Shown here in pieces: positions 59,228 through 64,000 of a stretch of 64,000 nucleotides of DNA. Numbering within the stretch: position 1 is the stretch's first letter; each line of letters begins with the position of its first letter. The translations under genes were made by a program, and so were the position numbers. Origin of the DNA: Amycolatopsis solani (GTDB lineage: Bacteria > Actinomycetota > Actinomycetes > Mycobacteriales > Pseudonocardiaceae); NCBI RefSeq assembly GCF_033441515.1, contig NZ_JAWQJT010000002.1:1550001-1614000 (forward strand). Direction: 5' to 3'. The notes under the pieces are model-generated. The model did no database searches and was not told where the DNA came from. It saw only the letters and a program-made list of their open reading frames with translations.

Positions 59228-59965
59228 GTGATCACCATCGGCAGGCTGGCCGCGTACGCCGGCGTCTCGATCAAGACGGTCCGCGTCTACCACGCGAAAG
59301 GCCTGCTCCCGGAGCCGGCGCGCGATGCCTCCGGGTACCGGCGTTACACGGCCGCGCACGCCGTCGACCTGCTCAAGATCCGCACCCTCGCCGAGGCGGG
59401 CGTCCCGCTTTCGCGCATCAAGGACCTCGGCGACGCGACGCCCGAGGAGGTCCGCGCGGCCCTGCATGACGTCGACCGCGAGCTGACCGCGCGGATCAAG
59501 CGCCTCCGCGAGACGCAGCGGCGGCTCCGCCGGCTCGGGTCCGGCCCGGTGCACGGGCTGCCGTCCGACGTCGCGCGGCACCTCGAGCACCTCCCGGAGC
59601 TGGGGTTTTCCGCGCGCTGGGTCGCCATGGAGACCGACCTGTGGATCCTGGTGTACGCGACGCACCCGGAGCTGGCTGCGGAGTCCTTCCGCGACCAGGC
59701 GCAGGCCCTGACCGACCCGGGCCTGCGGCAGCTGTACCTGGACTACGACCGCGCGCACGACCTGGACCCCGCGGACCCGGCGCTCGACGCCCTCGCCGAC
59801 CGGATCGTCACGGCCACCCGCCGCCGCTACGGCCCCGGCCCCTTGCCTGGCCTGGACGCCCCGTCGGCGGTACCGGCGCTGATCCAGAGCGCGGTCAACG
59901 CCGAGTCCCCGGCCTGGCGACGCCTCGACGGCCTGCTCCGCGCGCGGCTGATCCCCGGGACATAA
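59228..59965 (+). CDS. MerR-family transcriptional regulator
   Basis: A 245-residue MerR protein: the N-terminal winged helix (ITIGRLAAYAGVSIKTVRVY, HAKGLLPEPARDASGYRRYT) and the linker helix (LTARIKRLRETQRRLRRLG), followed by a long C-terminal effector domain of about 120 residues (FSARWVAMETDLWILVYATH, RDQAQALTDPGLRQLYLDYD). The C-terminal domain is of the type found in MerR proteins that bind drug-like ligands. The GTG at 59228 is chosen. It is divergent from the small helical protein. Confidence 0.9.
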   Translation: MITIGRLAAYAGVSIKTVRVYHAKGLLPEPARDASGYRRYTAAHAVDLLKIRTLAEAGVPLSRIKDLGDATPEEVRAALHDVDRELTARIKRLRETQRRLRRLGSGPVHGLPSDVARHLEHLPELGFSARWVAMETDLWILVYATHPELAAESFRDQAQALTDPGLRQLYLDYDRAHDLDPADPALDALADRIVTATRRRYGPGPLPGLDAPSAVPALIQSAVNAESPAWRRLDGLLRARLIPGT

Positions 59966-59989
59966 CCGTGCCGCGCCCCCGCGCTCGCC

Positions 59990-60268
59990 CTCGGAGAGGC
60001 AGCCATGCCGAACCCCGGGGCCCGCCCAGCCGGCCAAGTCCCGCGCCACCGGGAGGTAGCCGTGCCGAACCCCGGGCCCCGCCCAGCCGGCCAAGTCCCG
60101 CGCCACCGGGAGATGGCCATGCCGAATCCCGGGCCCCGCCCGGCCGGCCAAGCCCGCGCCGACCCTGGGAGGCGGCCGTGCCGACCCCTGGGCGCGCCCC
60201 GGCCGACCCAGCCCCGCGCCCAGTGAGGTACCCATGTCGAACCCAGCGACCCCCAGGAGGTAGCCGTG
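59990..60268 (+). repeat. Leader of tandem ribosome-site/start-codon units before iclR
   Basis: Six initiation-like units precede or include the iclR start: ATG 60005, GTG 60062, ATG 60119, GTG 60178, ATG 60234 and the real GTG 60266. Each has a purine-rich GGAGG- or GAGG-like site about 5 bp before it. The first three are 57 bp apart and each encodes (M)PNPGxRPAGQ. Spacings then become 59, 56 and 32, which breaks the frame. A 73-codon ORF from 60005 covers three units. Confidence 0.75.
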
Positions 60269-61024
60269 TCGCATCGAGGTCGCGTTCCCGGTGCCACCGG
60301 GCCCGTGCTCGGCCGTGCCCTCAAGGTGCTCGGAGCCTTCTCGCCGGACCACCCCGCCCTCCGCCTGAGCGAAGTCGCGCGCCGCGCGGGACTACCCGCG
60401 GCCACCGCGCACCGGCTGCTGCGGGAGTTCTGCGCGTGGGGCGCGCTCGAACGGGACGAAGCCGGCGTCTACCGGGTCGGGCTGCGGCTCTGGGAGCTGG
60501 GCGCGCTCGCGCCCCGCGGCTTGGGACTCCGCGAACGCGCCCTGCCGTTCCTGGAAGACCTCTCCCAAATCACCCGCGAGAACGTCCAGCTCGCCGTCCG
60601 CGAGGGCACCGAGGTGGTGTTCATCGAGCGGATCGCCGGCTCCGGCGCGGTCCCGGTCCTCACTCGCGTCGGCGCGCGGTTCGCGCTGACCGCGACCGGG
60701 GTCGGGCTCGTGCTGCTCGCGCACGCGCCCGCCGAGGTGCAGGAAGAGGTGCTCGCTCGCCCGATCGAGCGGTACACGCCGGAAACCGTCACCGACCCGG
60801 ATCGGCTGCGGCACCTGCTCGCCGACGTCCGCACCCACGGGTTCTCCATCAGCGAGCGCCAGGTGACCCTCGACAGCCTCTCGGTCGGCGCCCCGATCCA
60901 CGACGCGCGGGGCCAGGTCGTCGCGGCGGTGTCGCTGGTCGTCCGCCACGGCAGCGCTTCGCCGCACGCGCTGGCCCCGCTGGTCCGGACGAGCGCGCGG
61001 GCGATCTCGCGGGCTCTCGGCTGA
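60266..61024 (+). CDS. IclR-family transcriptional regulator
   Basis: A 252-residue IclR protein: the winged helix at about residues 12-75 (VLGRALKVLGAFSPDHPALR, LSEVARRAGLPAATAHRLLR, WGALERDEAGVYRVG) and the effector domain at 80-250 (AVREGTEVVFIERIAGSGAV, LTATGVGLVLLAHAP, LDSLSVGAPIHDARGQVVAA). It sits 85 bp before the Rieske oxygenase gene, and a palindrome at 61027-61043 lies between. It probably controls that operon and itself. The GTG at 60266 follows AGGAGG and is the last of the tandem initiation units. Confidence 0.92.
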   Translation: MSHRGRVPGATGPVLGRALKVLGAFSPDHPALRLSEVARRAGLPAATAHRLLREFCAWGALERDEAGVYRVGLRLWELGALAPRGLGLRERALPFLEDLSQITRENVQLAVREGTEVVFIERIAGSGAVPVLTRVGARFALTATGVGLVLLAHAPAEVQEEVLARPIERYTPETVTDPDRLRHLLADVRTHGFSISERQVTLDSLSVGAPIHDARGQVVAAVSLVVRHGSASPHALAPLVRTSARAISRALG

Positions 61025-61026
61025 GC

Positions 61027-61043
61027 TTTCCGTCTTATGGAAA
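61027..61043. promoter_or_regulatory. IclR-type operator (TTTCC-N7-GGAAA)
   Basis: Perfect arms TTTCC (61027-61031) and GGAAA (61039-61043) with a 7-bp spacer begin 3 bp after the iclR stop and lie 66 bp before the oxygenase start. Same spacing as the sites of the first IclR locus but different bases. Confidence 0.65.
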
Positions 61044-61108
61044 CGCCCTTCGCGACGAGGGGCCCGTCCACTCAGGCTGGGGGCCCCGCCACGAGAGGAC
61101 GAACTCCG

Positions 61109-62140
61109 ATGAGCGCCATTCCCCGTGACCAGTGGTACGTCGCCGCCTACGGATCCGAGATCGGCGCGGAGTTGTTCGGCCGCACCATCTGCGGCGAGCC
61201 CGTCCTGTTCTGGCGGACCCGCGACGGCAGCGTGACGGCCGTGGCCGATCGGTGCGTGCACCGGCGGTTCCCGTTGTCGCAGCAGCCTTCCCGGCTCGTC
61301 GAGGACCAGGTCGTCTGCGGCTACCACGGCTTCACCTACGGCGCGGACGGCAAGTGCGTGGCCGTGCCGGGACAGGCGCGGGTGCCCAGGACCGCCCGGC
61401 TGGCGCGGTACCCGGTCGTGGAGCAGGACTCCTTCGTCTGGGTCTTCATCGGCGACCCGGACAAGGCCGACGCCGCCCGGATCCCGCGCGCGCCCTACCT
61501 CGACTCGCCCGGCTACACCACCGTCGCCGGGATGGAACCGCTGCGGGCGCGGTTCTCGCTGCTGGTCGACAACCTGCTGGACCTCTCCCACGAGACCTAC
61601 CTCCACGGCGGCTACATCGGCACCCCGGAGGTCGCCGCGACGCCGATCACGACCGAGGTCGACGAAGAAAACGCCGTCATCTACGTCTCGCGGCACATGG
61701 ACGACGCGGAATGCCCGCCCTTCTACGCCAAGTCGACCGGGTTGCAAGGCCGGATCTCACGCTGGCAGGACATCGAGTACACCCCGCCCTGCCTGTACAA
61801 GCTGCACAGCCGCATCGCGCCGGTCGGGTCCGTGCCGCGCCCGGACGGCAGCGACCCGGACGCCTTCCACGTCGAGGTCGTCTACGCGATCACGCCCGAG
61901 ACCGAGCACTCGACGCACGACTTCTGGGCCGTGGCCCGGGATTTCGCGCTCGGCGACGAAGGCGTGTCGGCGTTCCTGGCCGAGAACAACCGCACGGTGG
62001 TGCTGCAGGACGTCGAAGCGCTCGACGTCCTCGAACGCGTCATCGCCACCGAACCGGCGGGCTACCAGGAGCTTTCGGTCAACATCGACACCGGCGGGCT
62101 CGCGGCCCGCCGGATGCTGCAGCGGCTGGTCTCGCCGTGA
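61109..62140 (+). CDS. Rieske non-heme iron oxygenase, VanA-like
   Basis: A 343-residue aromatic-ring or O-demethylating oxygenase. The Rieske cluster ligands are in DRCVHRRFPLS and VVCGYHGFTYGADGKCV (C-x-H and C-x-x-H). The catalytic mononuclear iron motif is NLLDLSHETYLHGGYIG (D/E-x-x-H-x-x-x-x-H pattern). Single-component alpha subunits of this size are like vanillate demethylase VanA. It should oxygenate or demethylate an aromatic acid using electrons from the reductase two genes later. The ATG at 61109 follows GAGAGGAC. The stop overlaps the next GTG. Confidence 0.9.
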   Translation: MSAIPRDQWYVAAYGSEIGAELFGRTICGEPVLFWRTRDGSVTAVADRCVHRRFPLSQQPSRLVEDQVVCGYHGFTYGADGKCVAVPGQARVPRTARLARYPVVEQDSFVWVFIGDPDKADAARIPRAPYLDSPGYTTVAGMEPLRARFSLLVDNLLDLSHETYLHGGYIGTPEVAATPITTEVDEENAVIYVSRHMDDAECPPFYAKSTGLQGRISRWQDIEYTPPCLYKLHSRIAPVGSVPRPDGSDPDAFHVEVVYAITPETEHSTHDFWAVARDFALGDEGVSAFLAENNRTVVLQDVEALDVLERVIATEPAGYQELSVNIDTGGLAARRMLQRLVSP

Positions 62141-62268
62141 ACCGGGTGCTGTGGGTCCCCGGCACCGACTGGCTGCACGCGATCTGCCACTGCGGGGCCG
62201 AACGCGAATTCGACGACCCGGTCGCGCTCTGGGACTGGCTCCTCGCCCACCCCGAAGGACATCGATGA
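62137..62268 (+). CDS. 43-residue protein coupled between oxygenase and reductase
   Basis: A 43-residue protein (VNRVLWVPGTDWLHAICHCG, then AEREFDDPVALWDWLLAHPE). Its GTG overlaps the oxygenase stop (GTGA) and its TGA overlaps the reductase ATG (ATGA), so it is translated as part of the operon. CHCG with a nearby His could bind metal; the Trp-rich C-terminal helix could dock onto a partner. I know no family for it. It could be an accessory factor for Rieske electron transfer. Confidence 0.72.
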   Translation: MNRVLWVPGTDWLHAICHCGAEREFDDPVALWDWLLAHPEGHR

Positions 62269-63158
62269 AGCTTCTGGTGGAAACGAAGGAAGAAGTGGCC
62301 GACGGCGTCGTCCGCTTGACGCTGCGGGCCCCCGGCGGCGAGCCGCTGCCACCTTGGGAGCCCGGCGCGCACGTCGACCTCGAGCTGCCCGGCGGCGTGC
62401 GGCAGTACTCGCTGTGCGGGCGTCCCGAAGACACCTCGGCGTACCAGGTCGCGGTGCTGCGGGAGCCCGCCGGCCGCGGCGGCTCGGCGTACGTCCACGA
62501 CGAGCTGCGCCCCGGACACGAGGTCGAGGTTTCGCTGCCCCGCAACCACTTCCCGCTGGTGCCCGCGGAGCGGTACCTGTTCATCGCGGGCGGCGTCGGC
62601 ATCACGCCGATCCTCCCGATGCTCGCACGCGCGACCGAGTGGCAGCTCGTGTACGGCGGCCGGACGCGTTCGTCGATGGCCTTCACCGGCGACCTGGCCC
62701 GCTACGGCGACCGCGTGACGCTCCACCCGCAGGACGAGGTCGGCCTCCTGGACCTGGCCGGGTTGCCGGTCGAGCCGGGCACCGCGGTGTACTGCTGCGG
62801 CCCGGAACCGCTGCTGGCGGCGGTGGAGGCACTCGGCTTCGACGACCTGCACGTCGAGCGCTTCACCGCGAAACCGGACGACGGCGCGCGCACGGCGTTC
62901 GAGGTGGAACTCGCCGGGTCGGGGCGCGTGCTGGCGGTGCCCGCCGACCGGTCGATCCTCGACGTGGTCGGGGAAGCCGGGGTCACGGTGCTGTCGTCGT
63001 GCCGCGAAGGGACGTGCGGCACCTGCGAAACCGGCGTGCTCGGCGGGACCCCGGACCACCGCGACACCGTGCTGACCGAGGCCGAGCGGGAGGAGGGCGA
63101 GGTGATGATGCTCTGCGTGTCCCGCGCCCGCTCGCCGCGGCTGGTGCTCGACCTTTGA
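62265..63158 (+). CDS. VanB-like oxygenase reductase with plant-type 2Fe-2S domain
   Basis: A 297-residue reductase of the phthalate dioxygenase reductase family: FMN/FAD region RQYSLCGRPEDTSAYQVAVL, NAD region FIAGGVGITPILPMLARATE and YCCGPEPLLAAVEAL, and the C-terminal plant-type [2Fe-2S] ferredoxin SSCREGTCGTCETGVL with a final Cys in MMLCVSRARS. It passes electrons from NAD(P)H to the Rieske oxygenase. Its ATG overlaps the 43-residue gene, and it ends 1 bp before the convergent aldehyde dehydrogenase. Confidence 0.93.
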   Translation: MKLLVETKEEVADGVVRLTLRAPGGEPLPPWEPGAHVDLELPGGVRQYSLCGRPEDTSAYQVAVLREPAGRGGSAYVHDELRPGHEVEVSLPRNHFPLVPAERYLFIAGGVGITPILPMLARATEWQLVYGGRTRSSMAFTGDLARYGDRVTLHPQDEVGLLDLAGLPVEPGTAVYCCGPEPLLAAVEALGFDDLHVERFTAKPDDGARTAFEVELAGSGRVLAVPADRSILDVVGEAGVTVLSSCREGTCGTCETGVLGGTPDHRDTVLTEAEREEGEVMMLCVSRARSPRLVLDL

Positions 63159-63159
63159 G

Positions 63160-64000
63160 TTACCGCAAGCGCAGCTTCCGCAGCGTCTTGAGCCCGGAAA
63201 GCATGCTCTCGACGTACTTTTCGTAGCCCTGCCCCGGCCGCGGGCCCATCACCTGCTTCTTCAGCACCGCCAGGTTCTGCCCGTCGGTGTACTTGAGCAG
63301 GCCCTGGTCGCCGTGGCGGGCGCCGACGCCGGAGTTCTTGACGCCGCCCGACGGGGTGCCCTTGGCCGCGTAGGCCGTCGCGAGGATGTCGTTGACGTTC
63401 ACGTTGCCGGACTCGATGCGGGCCGCCAGCGCGCGGGCCGCCGGGACGTCGGCGCTCCAGACCGAGGCGTTCAGGCCGTAGTCGGTGTCGTTGGCCAGCG
63501 CGACCGCTTCGTCGACCGTGCGGTAGGTGTGCAGCGCCACCACGGGGCCGAACGTTTCCGTCACACCGCAGAGCATGTCCTTCGTGACGCCTTCGAGGAT
63601 CGTCGGCTCGAAGAACGCCGGGCCGAGGTCAGGGCGCGGCTTCCCGCCGGTCAGCACCGTGGCGCCCTTGGCGACGGCGTCGTCCACATGGGACTTGACG
63701 CGCCGCATGTGGTCCACCGAGACCAGCGAGCCCATCTCCGGACCGAAGTCGTACGCCGCGCGGACGTCGAGCGCCGACGCCGCCGCCACGAACGCCGTCT
63801 TGAACTCGTCGTAGCGGGACTCCGGCAGGTAGATCCGCTCGACGTGCATGCAGATCTGGCCGGTGTTGCCGAACGCGCCGAACACCGCGCCCCGCACGGC
63901 TTCCCCGATGTCGGCGTCCGCCAGCACGATCATCGGGTTCTTGCCGCCGAGTTCGAGGCAGCAGCCGATGAGGTTGCGGCCGGCGCGCTCGCCGATCACT
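63160..64000 (-). CDS. Aldehyde dehydrogenase, succinate-semialdehyde-like, N-terminus beyond the window
   Basis: The C-terminal 280 residues of an NAD(P)-dependent aldehyde dehydrogenase. LELGGKNPMIVLADADI holds the catalytic Glu, and FGNTGQICMHVERIYLP contains the catalytic Cys in a QIC motif typical of succinic-semialdehyde dehydrogenase 2. ETFGPVVALHTY and YGLNASVW complete the barrel. It runs off the right edge. It probably oxidises an aldehyde made by the adjacent oxygenase pathway, though this is inferred from position. Confidence 0.87.
   Translation of the reverse strand, partial: VIGERAGRNLIGCCLELGGKNPMIVLADADIGEAVRGAVFGAFGNTGQICMHVERIYLPESRYDEFKTAFVAAASALDVRAAYDFGPEMGSLVSVDHMRRVKSHVDDAVAKGATVLTGGKPRPDLGPAFFEPTILEGVTKDMLCGVTETFGPVVALHTYRTVDEAVALANDTDYGLNASVWSADVPAARALAARIESGNVNVNDILATAYAAKGTPSGGVKNSGVGARHGDQGLLKYTDGQNLAVLKKQVMGPRPGQGYEKYVESMLSGLKTLRKLRLR

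Overview
The window is very GC-rich DNA (GC close to 70% by eye) with dense genes, frequent GTG starts, 4-bp ATGA/GTGA gene overlaps and long antisense shadow ORFs. That is the signature of a large actinobacterial genome. The protein types fit a soil filamentous actinomycete: an AfsR/SARP-like regulator, a streptogrisin-like protease, many secreted enzymes, a type VII-secretion-like cluster and several IclR, PadR and MerR switches. The near-perfect intergenic palindromes remind me of Amycolatopsis and other Pseudonocardiaceae, but that placement is inference from memory, not a search. I saw no rRNA, tRNA, CRISPR array, phage or transposase.

Layout. 1-4.2 kb: a PadR-controlled FtsX-type ABC exporter (padR, ATPase, small junction ORF, permease running off the left edge), then an NmrA-like NAD(P)-binding protein divergent from a TetR regulator across a clear palindromic operator. 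4.3-9.6 kb: a secreted sugar-dehydrogenase-like protein with a PKD domain, an ECF sigma factor fused to an anti-sigma-like zinc motif, membrane segment and Lys-rich tail, a secreted DUF4394 protein and a small secreted protein. 9.6-16.1 kb: an AfsR-like regulator divergent from a FadD8-like acyl-CoA synthetase that has a KstR-type motif upstream, then a SnoaL-like protein coupled to a PadR regulator. Palindromic repeat elements sit at both convergent junctions. 16.1-20.0 kb: one operon of a small membrane protein, ABC-2 ATPase, small repetitive junction ORF, permease, histidine kinase and response regulator. 20.2-23.0 kb: two secreted proteins and two small ORFs.

23.0-32.6 kb holds the most interesting metabolic locus. 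An IclR regulator, an MHS-type transporter with a dihydroorotate-dehydrogenase-like flavoprotein, and a tightly coupled six-gene operon (DUF6282 metal hydrolase, cupin, HpcH/HpaI aldolase, luciferase-like monooxygenase, BKACE-family enzyme, SDR) share an inverted repeat with a 7-bp spacer. A second flavin monooxygenase follows. I read this as an uncharacterised catabolic regulon for an imported carboxylate. 32.7-36.9 kb: mixed genes, including a tandem HD/HD-GYP protein with a LuxR domain and a secreted S1 protease. 37.4-40.9 kb: a YbaB/ESX-like cluster, a decayed gene and a secreted protein. 41-42.7 kb: an unusual glutamyl-tRNA synthetase. 42.7-47.0 kb: a CheB-CheB-STAS/ATPase-CheR/PAS signalling operon without chemoreceptors. 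47.2-54.9 kb: an APC permease, DinB-like protein, potassium channel, secreted glycoside hydrolase and FkbM methyltransferase. 55-58.3 kb: a RecB-like nuclease/helicase fusion. 58.3-60.3 kb: repeats, a MerR switch and a leader of tandem start-codon units. 60.3-64 kb: a second IclR-controlled locus with a Rieske oxygenase, a 43-residue coupled protein and its reductase, facing an aldehyde dehydrogenase cut by the right edge.

Two themes recur. Palindromic elements from three sequence families lie at gene 3' ends, mostly between convergent genes, and may act as bidirectional terminators. Tandem duplication has expanded translation-initiation junctions at 1092-1385, 18608-18859 and 59990-60268.
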